From positions 1 through 64,000 of IMG/VR virus record IMGVR_UViG_3300044618_001634: a DNA stretch of 64,000 bases. One strand, given 5' to 3'. A model generated the notes under the pieces. That model had not been told where the DNA came from and searched no databases. It saw only the letters and a list, made by a program, of their open reading frames with translations. The position numbers were made by a program, and so were the translations under genes. Each line of letters opens with the position of its first letter. Position 1 is the first letter of the stretch. Below are positions 50,020 to 58,872 of the stretch, one piece after another. This DNA is from a virus.

Positions 50020-51357
50020 TTATGGTCCCTCGATTGCTAAGATGTATGGTGTCATTACAGCAAAAAGACTTTTATCAAATGCCTCGCCGGTGATGGTGCC
50101 TTGCGGTCCGTTGATAGTTAATTGACTTCCTACACGGAAGTCGCCTCTTTGATCTGTGCTTGTAAAAATAATTTCGCCGCCGTTTTCTTGTACTATTTCG
50201 TTTGCTTGTATAGGTACACCGCCGTCTTGTGGCAAAGCATTACCAAGATTATTACCAGTGCCCACATATTCAAATGTGTGTGAACTTGTGGTGATTTGGC
50301 TACGTTGATAAAATACTGCTGGGGTGTTGTCAGGAATTGGTACCAGCGTGGTGTCTGGTAATTCTAATATCCAGGTCGATCCTGCCACTTGAACTACATT
50401 GTATATGGTGTAAAGAGTAACGCCTGCATCAAAACTTACTGCGGTGTTAACCACTGGGTCTTGTGTGAGATTCTTAATTTGAATCAATGGTCCTTGCTGA
50501 CTGGCACCGTCGCTGGTTCCAGTATACAATGGTCCACTCTTGCCATTGGCTCTGAGTGCATAGGTTCCAAACGAACTGTTAGAGTTTGTAACACTACAAG
50601 TGCCACCCGATTCTGTCAGAATACCATCTTGGCAACAAATTGTAAAAATACTGACCAACTGCGAATAGCCTTGATTTAAAATATGAATGCCAATGCCGCC
50701 TTGATTGATTTGTGTGTACGCGTCAAACACCATGCTTCGTAAGCCACTGGCCAAACTGCCATCTATTCGTGCACCAGCGCCTGTGGTAGTTATGCTTGAA
50801 CAATTTTGTACATATGGACTAGTGGTAATTGGGCCAGCGCCGCCACTTGGATAAGCAACAGCAGCAGCTGGTTCGATGTGTCCTCTAAAGGTTATTCCAC
50901 TGATGTAACAACCATTGTTGACCCAAAAAATATCATCAGTTACGTTAGCGGGTCTTACACTAACTGATCTAAGATTGTCGCCAACAATTGTTACCCGTGG
51001 TGACAAGGTAATGGGATTGTTTTCTGTGTAGTCGCCGGACTTGACAAAAATTGTTACTCGATTGTTTGAACTAGCATCGGCTATAATATTGGCTTCTGAC
51101 ACTGCGGATTCGATAGTTAACTTGGCGGTGCTAAGGCTCTTGCCGTCGTTGTCGTCGTTACCACTTTTGCTAACATACCAAACATAATCGGCTGTTTGAT
51201 CTCCAATGGCTGTGATGATGGCACCGGTACCAGGGTCAACTTTAAGAAACAATTTACCGTCGTGGGTGTTGACTGCAATTTCTCCATAGGCCAATTCGGT
51301 TGTAAGCGGAACTAAGTTAGCTACGTTGCTGTTTTTAGAAATGATAGTATTAGACAT
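50020..51357 (-). CDS. Beta-helix tail fibre/spike-like protein
   Basis: 445 residues. TELAYGEIAVNTHDGKLFLK is the short attachment motif of many phage fibre proteins. WYVSKSGNDDNDGKSLSTAK followed by VTIFVKSGDYTENNPITLS is the entry to a right-handed beta-helix, as in pectin-lyase-like domains. The C terminus (DQRGDFRVGSQLTINGPQGT) recurs in cyanophage fibres. Carbohydrate binding or cleavage is possible, but catalytic residues cannot be named. Confidence 0.75.
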   Translation of the reverse strand: MSNTIISKNSNVANLVPLTTELAYGEIAVNTHDGKLFLKVDPGTGAIITAIGDQTADYVWYVSKSGNDDNDGKSLSTAKLTIESAVSEANIIADASSNNRVTIFVKSGDYTENNPITLSPRVTIVGDNLRSVSVRPANVTDDIFWVNNGCYISGITFRGHIEPAAAVAYPSGGAGPITTSPYVQNCSSITTTGAGARIDGSLASGLRSMVFDAYTQINQGGIGIHILNQGYSQLVSIFTICCQDGILTESGGTCSVTNSNSSFGTYALRANGKSGPLYTGTSDGASQQGPLIQIKNLTQDPVVNTAVSFDAGVTLYTIYNVVQVAGSTWILELPDTTLVPIPDNTPAVFYQRSQITTSSHTFEYVGTGNNLGNALPQDGGVPIQANEIVQENGGEIIFTSTDQRGDFRVGSQLTINGPQGTITGEAFDKSLFAVMTPYILAIEGP

Positions 51358-51365
51358 TTGACCTA

Positions 51366-51923
51366 TTATCCTGAATAGCTTCCGCCCTCGAGTACGCTGT
51401 TACCGTTTAAAACCGGTGACCCGTTGGCGTAAATGTTGTTGCCGTAAATGTTATTGCCAGTGATATTGCCGGAAACACTTAAATTGATTCCGTTGAACGT
51501 GTTGGCCACAACAATATTAGCATAGATATTTCCAGTGGTTCCTATTCCGCCGGTTAATACCAATGCACCAGAGGTCCAATTAGTTGCAGCAGTGCTCAGG
51601 TTAATTTCAACAGTGGTAGTGCTGACACGCATTACGTTACTTTGAAAATCTACGCCAAATACAATGTTGCCATTGGGTGTGGGAATATCAACGTTAGATG
51701 TTCCATTTTGAAGTTTTGATGCAGTTCCGGTGTTGGCAACTACATTGGTTAAAAATTGACCATCGCCTAGAAAAAAGTTAGCAATGGCTATGTTTGACTG
51801 GACATTACCTAGCGCAATTAGATTGCCGCTGACAGTTACTTCTGATGTGTTTACATCAATAGTATCAGTTGGGTTCAGCGTTGTAATTACATAATCGCCG
51901 TCTATGCGTTTGTATGTGGTCAT
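51366..51923 (-). CDS. Small fibre-like protein with GN repeats
   Basis: 185 residues. Begins MTTYKRIDGDYVITTLNPTD; later units such as VTVSGNLIALGNVQ, NITGNNIYGNNIYANGS show a repetitive beta arrangement like the shafts at 25043 and 55253. Gene start has a late promoter and GAGGAC site. Probably a co-fibre or tip adaptor of the gene that follows. Confidence 0.6.
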   Translation of the reverse strand: MTTYKRIDGDYVITTLNPTDTIDVNTSEVTVSGNLIALGNVQSNIAIANFFLGDGQFLTNVVANTGTASKLQNGTSNVDIPTPNGNIVFGVDFQSNVMRVSTTTVEINLSTAATNWTSGALVLTGGIGTTGNIYANIVVANTFNGINLSVSGNITGNNIYGNNIYANGSPVLNGNSVLEGGSYSG

Positions 51924-51939
51924 TTTAGTCCTCGTACGT

Positions 51940-51947
51940 TATTTAGC
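51940..51947 (-). promoter_or_regulatory. Late promoter GCTAAATA
   Basis: About 16 nt upstream of the ATG at 51923, with GAGGAC between. Confidence 0.65.
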
Positions 51948-52020
51948 CCTAAAGTGCGACCGTGCTCGACTGCGTCAACTAAACAATTTTTGGCTAAAAA
52001 ATTACAGCTAAATGGGTACA

Positions 52021-52608
52021 TTACAAATCCTTTTGAGTATTTATGCGGTCTAAAAACACCGACATGTCTATGTGTTGAAGATTTTGAATATTATCTAACT
52101 CTGATATTCTAGACGTGGTTTTGCCACACACTCTGAAAAATTTAGTTGTAGGGAAATCTTGAGCAATTCTCCCAATTTGCTTGATCCAATTTCCAGTGAA
52201 TGTTGGAAGACTGGTGCTGGTTTTGTAAAATTCTGTGTCGGCATATAGATTATTAAAACCGTTATTAAGGGTTGGCCCCATGTCAAATCCAATCATGTAA
52301 ATTCGTCGATTCAAGTCTCTAGCTGCTAACGAGGTAGCAATTGGACCTGAACTATACCCATAATATTCAGATGGTACCTGTTGAGCACCGGTGTCGGGCA
52401 AGGGTCTACGAGTAAAAAATATATTTTTGTGTGCATATCCAGTTTCTTGAATATGTTGACTGATAGGACGGTCGGTTGCAACCAACACATCTGGGGTAAA
52501 ATCCCTATACAAAGCATTACAGCCGTATATTTTGCCCAGCGTTCTTAACACCGGCAACGGTACGTGTTCTCGGCTAACGCCATTACCCAACACAAAAGCT
52601 ATAGTCAT
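52021..52608 (-). CDS. Putative glycan-modifying or sialyltransferase-like protein
   Basis: 195 residues from the ATG at 52608. IAFVLGNGVSREHVPLPVLR resembles the GNGPS-like nucleotide-binding start of sialyltransferase-like/DUF115-type proteins; YGCNALYRDFTPDVLVATD and RRIYMIGFDMGP also fit that fold. This is a weak match. Translation probably uses GTGAGGA, which lies within the stem of the terminator just upstream. Confidence 0.45.
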   Translation of the reverse strand: MTIAFVLGNGVSREHVPLPVLRTLGKIYGCNALYRDFTPDVLVATDRPISQHIQETGYAHKNIFFTRRPLPDTGAQQVPSEYYGYSSGPIATSLAARDLNRRIYMIGFDMGPTLNNGFNNLYADTEFYKTSTSLPTFTGNWIKQIGRIAQDFPTTKFFRVCGKTTSRISELDNIQNLQHIDMSVFLDRINTQKDL

Positions 52609-52642
52609 AAAAAAATCCTCACAGTACTTAGCTGTGAGGATT
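52609..52642 (-). terminator. Terminator after the 260-residue virion gene
   Basis: Stem AATCCTCACAG / CTGTGAGGATT (11 bp), 7-nt loop, then seven T on the minus strand. The downstream ATG at 52608 follows the T-run with no gap, so the stem's 3' arm also supplies the likely Shine-Dalgarno of that gene. Confidence 0.9.
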
Positions 52643-52657
52643 TTGAGTTGATGCAAA

Positions 52658-53440
52658 TTACGATGAGTATTTTTCAACTTGTGCAAGATCAACACGGTTT
52701 TGTTGCGTGCCTGTGTTGGCTGCACCGCTTGTGCCACTCTTGACTTCATAACCTTCGTCGCTGAAGAAGTTGCCAGCATAACGAACGTTTTGTGTTACCA
52801 GAGTTGGATTCCAGACATCGCCTGTGTTGGCATTGCCGCCGGTTTCGCCGCCGGTAAAGTCCAACAAGAACTTGTTGGTCAACTTGCTGATGGCTTGTTC
52901 CGTGGAATCTGTGGCTCCATAAAAGAAACTGATGCTCATGTCACCGGCTGGTGGTGTGAGATCACTGCTCAACACACATACACCAACTTCTTGAGCTGTG
53001 CCTGTCGTACCTGCACCAGCTGCTGCTGTGGCTGTAAAGATTGTGCCTACAATAGCACCAGCTGGAGCACCCATGGCTTGCCAGTTGGTGTCACCCAGTG
53101 TGGCAATACGCAAAGCAACGCCAACCACAGCATTTTCTGGGTCAATAGTGGCAACCGTAGCAACTAGGAATTTTCTAGCACCTTTCTGACGAATGATCAC
53201 ACCCGGTGTTTGACCCTGTGAACTATTGGTGATGTTGACTTCGACCTTGACAATTGGATATGCTGCTGTGGCCACTGTGGGTGGTTGTACACCACCAACC
53301 ACACCAAGATAATTGTCTGTGTTGAATGCACCACCAACTGGCAGTGCTGGATTAGTCAATTGATCAAATGCGTTGAAGCCGATGTCTTTCCCGTTGCCGG
53401 TACCTTCGATGATTTTTTTAATTTTGAGAGGACGTCCCAT
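52658..53440 (-). CDS. Abundant virion structural protein candidate
   Basis: 260 residues, Ala/Gly/Thr-rich with few charges (TATAAAGAGTTGTAQEVGVC and similar). Begins MGRPLKIKKIIEGTGNG, and ends KSGTSGAANTGTQQNRVDL plus a short tail. It has a perfect TATAAATA late promoter, a 90-base structured leader, AAGGAG and a strong terminator. This is the layout of a single gene expressed at a very high level, like a head decoration or fibre protein. Confidence 0.6.
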   Translation of the reverse strand: MGRPLKIKKIIEGTGNGKDIGFNAFDQLTNPALPVGGAFNTDNYLGVVGGVQPPTVATAAYPIVKVEVNITNSSQGQTPGVIIRQKGARKFLVATVATIDPENAVVGVALRIATLGDTNWQAMGAPAGAIVGTIFTATAAAGAGTTGTAQEVGVCVLSSDLTPPAGDMSISFFYGATDSTEQAISKLTNKFLLDFTGGETGGNANTGDVWNPTLVTQNVRYAGNFFSDEGYEVKSGTSGAANTGTQQNRVDLAQVEKYSS

Positions 53441-53466
53441 TTTGTTTTCTCCTTAAAGAAGCCCAA

Positions 53467-53505
53467 TGTGGGTTCTAGCCCACTACGCAGGGGGTTAAAG
53501 CCTGC
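53467..53505 (-). other. Structured 5' leader of the 260-residue virion gene
   Basis: Two adjacent stems on the minus strand: GCAGG / CCTGC (53487-53491 with 53501-53505) and GTGGG / CCCAC (53468-53472 with 53479-53483). They sit between the late promoter (53532-53539) and AAGGAG. A role in mRNA stability or translation is likely but not shown. Confidence 0.5.
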
Positions 53506-53531
53506 ATAAAACGCCCGATTGCGTTGACAAG

Positions 53532-53539
53532 TATTTATA
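53532..53539 (-). promoter_or_regulatory. Late promoter TATAAATA, perfect T4 consensus
   Basis: Drives the virion gene starting at 53440 through a leader of about 85 nt. Confidence 0.8.
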
Positions 53540-53573
53540 TTAAATTGATAATTTTAACCTAGCACATCTATTA

Positions 53574-53581
53574 CGTAAATA
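53574..53581 (+). promoter_or_regulatory. Late promoter CGTAAATA (leaderless type)
   Basis: Ends 5 nt before ATG 53587 with no Shine-Dalgarno site. Confidence 0.65.
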
Positions 53582-53586
53582 CTGCC

Positions 53587-54735
53587 ATGAATGACAGCGA
53601 ACTAGTAGCACTGGGCAATCACTGCCGAGAACAAAACAATTTTGATCAGGCGTTGGCTTGTTATGCACAGGCTTTTGTACACAATAGATTAAACAACCAT
53701 GCCTGGAACAACTATGGCAATGTGTTGCGTGAATTAGGTGATCCTGCGGGTGCTATTCCATTTTTACAGTATGGAATTCACTTGAGCCCAGGCGAATCAA
53801 CTCCGCCATTTAATCTAGCAGTTGCTTATTTGTTAGCCGGTGACTATCAACGTGGTTGGCCCCAGTATGAAACCAGATGGAATTTTGAACATTTATCAGG
53901 AACACTACCCCAGTTTTCACAACCCAGATGGACCGGTCAAGATCTTGAAGGGAAAACAATTTTTGTGCTGAATGAGCAAGGACTGGGCGATAACATACAA
54001 TTTGTAAGATTTTTACCAGAGTTAATCAACAGAAAAGCCACGGTGATCCTTTCTGCAAACACACCACTGATTCCAGTTTTTAAAAATAGTTTGCCACAGA
54101 TTGCGGTATTAGAATACGGACAAGTTCCAGATCAATTTGATTACTGGACTCCGATCATGAGTATTCCGGGTATCATAAACGTAACGCTAGATACATTACC
54201 AAAAAATCTAAGTTACATCACTGCCAACAATGACAAAATTGAAAAATGGCGCAAAATACTAGGTCTTAAAAAACAATTGCGAGTGGGATTCTGTTACAGT
54301 GGTCGACAAGACAGTTGGATCAATCGTCACAAGGGCATGGACATTGATCAGATGTTGAGTCTGATACAACGCAATCCCAATTACGATTGGATCAACTTGC
54401 AAATTGATGCGTCAGACGAAGACATTGGTAAAATGACCTTAATGAAATGTCACGTTTACAATGATCAAATAACAGATTTTGCCGACACCGCCGGGCTCAT
54501 GCATCATTTGGATGTTGTCATAAGTGTTGATACTGCTGTGGCACACTTGGCTGGTGCTATGGGTAGACCCACGTGGATTCCGTTGAATGCATTTGGAACT
54601 GACTGGCGTTGGTTGCTTGGTCGAGACGATAGTCCGTGGTATCCTAGTGCAAGATTATTTAGACAACCAACACCAGGCGATTGGACAAGTTGTTTTGATA
54701 AAATTCATCAATACTTGAGTTGGTTTAAGATTTAA
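53587..54735 (+). CDS. TPR protein with GT9-like glycosyltransferase domain
   Basis: 382 residues. Residues 1-95 are about 2-3 tetratricopeptide repeats (ALACYAQAFVHNRLNNHAWN; AIPFLQYGIHLSPGESTPPF). The rest resembles heptosyltransferase/GT9-like domains: FVLNEQGLGDNIQFVRFLPE (nucleotide-sugar loop), VGFCYSGRQDSW, and VVISVDTAVAHLAGAMGRPT (donor-site D-T-x-x-x-H-x-x-x-A). TPR-GT9 fusions are common in bacteria, and this is a host-like gene on the opposite strand from its neighbours, suggesting capture. Confidence 0.82.
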   Translation: MNDSELVALGNHCREQNNFDQALACYAQAFVHNRLNNHAWNNYGNVLRELGDPAGAIPFLQYGIHLSPGESTPPFNLAVAYLLAGDYQRGWPQYETRWNFEHLSGTLPQFSQPRWTGQDLEGKTIFVLNEQGLGDNIQFVRFLPELINRKATVILSANTPLIPVFKNSLPQIAVLEYGQVPDQFDYWTPIMSIPGIINVTLDTLPKNLSYITANNDKIEKWRKILGLKKQLRVGFCYSGRQDSWINRHKGMDIDQMLSLIQRNPNYDWINLQIDASDEDIGKMTLMKCHVYNDQITDFADTAGLMHHLDVVISVDTAVAHLAGAMGRPTWIPLNAFGTDWRWLLGRDDSPWYPSARLFRQPTPGDWTSCFDKIHQYLSWFKI

Positions 54736-54770
54736 TACCCAATAAAGAAAAACCCACAACAAAGTTTTTG

Positions 54771-55256
54771 TTATTTTAAATTGTGTAAAAGTTGTTGTTG
54801 CACTTTAATGTCATTGATTCCTAGGTGCACATGTTTTGCCCAAACAAAATTTGTCAACCAAGTTCCCATGTATAAATCATCTATTGCTGCCCACTGAGTG
54901 GTTTCAGGGTGTTGTTCTAGCCAAGCGGTTATTTCAGTTGCCCGTTGTTCATGATATGTAGTTGCTCCGGGTAACCATGCAGTATAATCAATAGGCAGTT
55001 TTTTAATGCCCTGTTTTTGATAAAATTCACACATGCCATTTAAGGTTGTATGCTGTTTCCAATCACTAGAAATTACTATTTCGGCTCCGGTTATTCCTAT
55101 AATATTATTTAATATATCAACTGCGTCTTTATCAAAATTGTCAAATACATTTATATCTTTGAGTTCGTCTCCTGCGGGTGTGCTCAATTCTGTTCTTGTA
55201 ATTGCCTGCTTGCTCAAACAGAGAACACCATAATGATCTAAGAATAGTATTTTCAA
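54771..55256 (-). CDS. HAD-like protein with altered nucleophile motif
   Basis: 161 residues from a TTG (TTGA overlap with the fibre gene). KILFLDHYGVLCL aligns with HAD motif I (D-x-D-G-V-L), VISSDWKQHT is motif II, and WAAIDDLYM is motif IV, as in the small HAD_SAK-type family. The second Asp of motif I is Tyr (D7-H-Y9), so phosphatase activity may be lost. Function of a distal gene after a fibre is unclear. Confidence 0.65.
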   Translation of the reverse strand: MKILFLDHYGVLCLSKQAITRTELSTPAGDELKDINVFDNFDKDAVDILNNIIGITGAEIVISSDWKQHTTLNGMCEFYQKQGIKKLPIDYTAWLPGATTYHEQRATEITAWLEQHPETTQWAAIDDLYMGTWLTNFVWAKHVHLGINDIKVQQQLLHNLK

Positions 55257-58200
55257 ACAGTTAGCTCAGATGCAGCCAACACTTCGGTACTCAGTAGTCT
55301 GTTTACATACCATTCAACCGTTTTGATGTCTGTTGTTTGTTCTGCTAATCGCAGACCATGGAAGAATCTATCTGGAATATTTTCAAACTCTGCTCTTGTG
55401 CGTAATTTTCTGCCATCTTTGACAAACTTCATATCTGTTATAGGATAGATGTTGTTGAATCTGCATGATGTCAATACCGTGTCAGAAAACAGGTTCATAT
55501 GGTAATCTGTGATAACATTGTAGTATTCAATGGTATCTACAATCACTTGCTTGTTGGTCAGGGTGATCTCTTGGCCGTGTTCGTTGACTGTGACCGTTCC
55601 GATAGGAGTTGCATCGGTCATTGGATAGGTAAATGCACCTGCCTGTTTGTTAAAGATACGATGCTGATCAAATGTGCGTAAAGTTGTGCCATCACTGAAT
55701 GTGAGTAGGTTATACTGAGATCCAGTTTCTCCCCGTTTGATCCACACAGCAGTGGTTTCTGCATAGCAACCACGATCAAAGTCCCAGCTCAACATCTTGT
55801 CAGTGTAGGTAATGTGTTCGATTGCTTTGCGTGTGCCATCGCTGAGTGCAATTTGAGTTCCGGCCAATAAGCAAATGCCCGAAGTTCCAGTGGCTGCATT
55901 TGAATAGTATGTACCTGCATTACTGGTCACGTAAGCAAACACCGTAAACTGTGCGGAATTCAACCCAGTCGTAAAGGTTAATGATACTGTTCCTGGAATG
56001 CTGCCCAAACTACCAGTCTTATACTTTTCACTTACTGTGCCGTCGGTGATGATCACACCATATTCGGTCACTGGAATAGCGTTGGCCACTGTTACATTGG
56101 CACCTCCTTGGCCGCCTCCAAACAAACCGGCTGGCCTGGCCGCAACCGTAATGGTTTGTACAGTAGGCAGGATTGTTTGGCCAGGAACCGATGCTGTAAC
56201 ATCGGTGAGTTGACTGCCGTTACCTAAAATATAAGCACCTGTGATGTTGCCCACAGCACTGACGTTGCCAGGGGCCGTTAAATTACCATCTGCGCCAAAG
56301 TCCCATAGATTAGGACCAGGGCTACCATTGGTACCTACTGCTATTCTAACAATCTTTGATCCTGGAGTAGGGTTAGCATACACAGCCGCTATGTTGCTGG
56401 TGCTGGCGTTTGCGTAATCCTCCACCCAAAAACTTGATAAACCACCGTTGGCTCCAGTCGATAATGTGATCAAGCTATGATACTGCGATGCTATAACAGC
56501 CGAGTTGCCAAGGTAAGCATCAACGGGTGTGATGACCAAATTACCTGTGGGGAATGTTAAATTGCCACCAGTATCAAAGGTCCATTGTGCTGAGTTACCC
56601 ACAGCATCATTGCTGCCAATTTCGACGTTGCCGGTGTTGACCAGTTTTACATACTTGCCGTCATCGCCAAAGTATTGATCAAAATAAGCGTTGTTGCCAG
56701 TGTCAAGGTGTATGTGTGTGGCAACATCGCCACCACGCACTCGAATATATTGTAAATTGCCTACACTTTCAGTACCCGGAGCCAAATACAAGCCACTGCT
56801 GCCCTCTTGATCACCAGTGCCCACAACAGCTTGATCGTTAAAGGTCACATTTCCGGTGTTGGCACTGCCGCCACCAATTGATACCGGTGTACCGTTGGCA
56901 TAATTGACAGCAAAGGTATTACCTGGCAAGGTCAAGTTGCCATCTGTGCCAAAGGTCCACTGTGCTGTGTTGCCTGTATCGTCGTTGCTGTTGACAACAA
57001 CATTACCGGTATTGGCCAACTTGACATACAAGTTGTCGTCGCCTAAGAATAACTCTGTGTTGTATAAGTTGCCTGTGGTCAAGTGCAAGTGATTGGCATC
57101 ATTGACTGTGGGATAAATCAACAACTCTTGATCAGCATTGGTTCCACCTGTTGGTTTTAAAGCAATGGCACTACCACTAAGTCCGCCGTCTGGAATGTTG
57201 GTTTCATAAACAACACCACCCATTGGCAAGTTGAGGTTACCAGACCCGTCAAAAGTCCAGGTACCACCGGCTTGAATCACAACATCACCTGCCAATGCGC
57301 TTGCATCAGCGGCACCCGAAGTTAGATAGATAGTGCCACCGGGATCACCGTTGCCTGTGCTATCACCGGCATTTATTATTACATCACCGCCCGAATTACC
57401 TAGGTCAATATTACCATTGTTTGTACCGGCATCACCGGCACGAAGTGTAAGATCACCGCCGCTTTGTGCAGAGAAATTAGCACCTATTGCGTTACCACCT
57501 TGGCCAGACTGTATAGTAACAAATCCACCTACTCCACCAAAGTCAACGTTGGCTGCTCCGCCGCGGCCACCTTCGATGATAACATCACCGCCACTAGAAT
57601 CGCTGTCTTCTGCGGAATCACCGGCAAAAATATTGATGTCGCCACCTTCTGATGTAGATCCTGCACTGCGATCACGAGCCTGTAACAAGATGTCATCGGC
57701 TGAGTAGAGTTCGATGTCTGCGCCGTTGCCCGAAGCACGGTTGTCTATGGCCACAGTAGCGGCACCAATAATACTGCCCGGAATTGCTAAATTACCGTCT
57801 GAGCCAAAGTTCCAATCTTTATTTGCTCCGATAGAATTAGCACGAAGTGTTACATTTGTATTGGCATACAAGAGATTAACGCCGTCGGCGTTGAGATACA
57901 TGCCCGAAGCATTATTATCTGTTTCTATTGTGATCTGACCATATGAAGTTATTCGGCTACTTCCTGCTGGTAATGTTAATGTGCTATCTGTGCCAAATGT
58001 CCAAGTAGATGCGGCATTGGCTGTTATGGTCGCATTGCCATTGGCAGTGGCTATGTTGACATTTGAAGTGCCATTGGCAATACTTGATTGAATACCGCTA
58101 CTGATACCAGTCAGTTGTGAACCATTACCAATGAAATAATTGCCAGTAACGTTGCCTGTGGCACTGACCAATCCAGTAGTAGTAATGTTGCCGCCTGCAA

Positions 58201-58840
58201 TGTTGCCACTGGATGGTTCAACTGTGGCATAGTTTACATATTTTATGTTGCCATCATAGAGCATTATACTCATGGCGCCGTTGGAGGTGATATCTTGTGT
58301 GACTACAGGTGCTGGTAAGCTGGTCAATTCACTGCCGTTGCCTTTGACGTAAGCACCTGTGACGTTGCCCGACGCACTGACGTTGCCTGCTGAGATGTTG
58401 CCCGTGGTTGAGATTGTGGTATTGGAATTGTTTTGTAACACAGCATTGCCATTGACTGTGAGCACGTTGCCAGCAGTCAAGCTGAGCGGTACATTGTTCA
58501 TGAAGATGGTAGCATTGCTCACATACAAATCATTCCATTGATTTGTGGCATTGCCCAAACTGTAAACAGCATTGCCACTGGGTATAATGTTTCCAACTTG
58601 ACCTGCCTCTAGGTATTGTCCTACTTGTGCATTTCCATAGGTGCCAGCAGAAGTTAAAAGTGTGAGCTGGCCAACATTGTTGCCAATATAAGGAGTAGGA
58701 GGATTGGTAGTAAGGTCTACTACAATTTCGCCCGGTCTGGCATTGCCGTTGTAGTTGACCAGGGTCTCCTGCGCATTGTCCTTCATGACAGTGCGGCTAA
58801 TGCCAGTTATGTCGTCATATGGTGGTGGTGGGTTGGCCAT
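55253..58840 (-). CDS. Giant tail fibre with C-terminal Hint (hedgehog/intein) domain
   Basis: 1195 residues. Residues 1-950 are a shaft of repeated TGN/GNV units and of the module WTFGTDGNLTLPGN (several variants). From C990 (GICLLAGTQIALSDGTRKAI) a Hint domain begins: block A Cys, block B TLRTFDQHRIF, and an F-like block YYNVITDYHMNLFSDTVLTS. The usual terminal His-Asn is replaced by Ser-Cys, so N-terminal cleavage rather than splicing is expected. About 55 residues follow the Hint domain. It could release or attach a fibre tip. Confidence 0.8.
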   Translation of the reverse strand: MANPPPPYDDITGISRTVMKDNAQETLVNYNGNARPGEIVVDLTTNPPTPYIGNNVGQLTLLTSAGTYGNAQVGQYLEAGQVGNIIPSGNAVYSLGNATNQWNDLYVSNATIFMNNVPLSLTAGNVLTVNGNAVLQNNSNTTISTTGNISAGNVSASGNVTGAYVKGNGSELTSLPAPVVTQDITSNGAMSIMLYDGNIKYVNYATVEPSSGNIAGGNITTTGLVSATGNVTGNYFIGNGSQLTGISSGIQSSIANGTSNVNIATANGNATITANAASTWTFGTDSTLTLPAGSSRITSYGQITIETDNNASGMYLNADGVNLLYANTNVTLRANSIGANKDWNFGSDGNLAIPGSIIGAATVAIDNRASGNGADIELYSADDILLQARDRSAGSTSEGGDINIFAGDSAEDSDSSGGDVIIEGGRGGAANVDFGGVGGFVTIQSGQGGNAIGANFSAQSGGDLTLRAGDAGTNNGNIDLGNSGGDVIINAGDSTGNGDPGGTIYLTSGAADASALAGDVVIQAGGTWTFDGSGNLNLPMGGVVYETNIPDGGLSGSAIALKPTGGTNADQELLIYPTVNDANHLHLTTGNLYNTELFLGDDNLYVKLANTGNVVVNSNDDTGNTAQWTFGTDGNLTLPGNTFAVNYANGTPVSIGGGSANTGNVTFNDQAVVGTGDQEGSSGLYLAPGTESVGNLQYIRVRGGDVATHIHLDTGNNAYFDQYFGDDGKYVKLVNTGNVEIGSNDAVGNSAQWTFDTGGNLTFPTGNLVITPVDAYLGNSAVIASQYHSLITLSTGANGGLSSFWVEDYANASTSNIAAVYANPTPGSKIVRIAVGTNGSPGPNLWDFGADGNLTAPGNVSAVGNITGAYILGNGSQLTDVTASVPGQTILPTVQTITVAARPAGLFGGGQGGANVTVANAIPVTEYGVIITDGTVSEKYKTGSLGSIPGTVSLTFTTGLNSAQFTVFAYVTSNAGTYYSNAATGTSGICLLAGTQIALSDGTRKAIEHITYTDKMLSWDFDRGCYAETTAVWIKRGETGSQYNLLTFSDGTTLRTFDQHRIFNKQAGAFTYPMTDATPIGTVTVNEHGQEITLTNKQVIVDTIEYYNVITDYHMNLFSDTVLTSCRFNNIYPITDMKFVKDGRKLRTRAEFENIPDRFFHGLRLAEQTTDIKTVEWYVNRLLSTEVLAASELTV

Positions 58841-58864
58841 GATTTCTCTTTGTATTCATTATGA

Positions 58865-58872
58865 TATTTAGT
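58865..58872 (-). promoter_or_regulatory. Late promoter ACTAAATA
   Basis: About 24 nt before the ATG at 58840, with AGAGAAA in the leader. Confidence 0.62.

Noticed and set aside
52038-52045. CATAAATA inside the 3' end of the 52021 gene
   Set aside because: More than 110 nt from the next start, and a better placed promoter (51940-51947) serves that gene.
54748-54775. A/T-only hairpin after the TPR-glycosyltransferase gene
   Set aside because: Stem AACAAA/TTTGTT is too weak to call a terminator with confidence.
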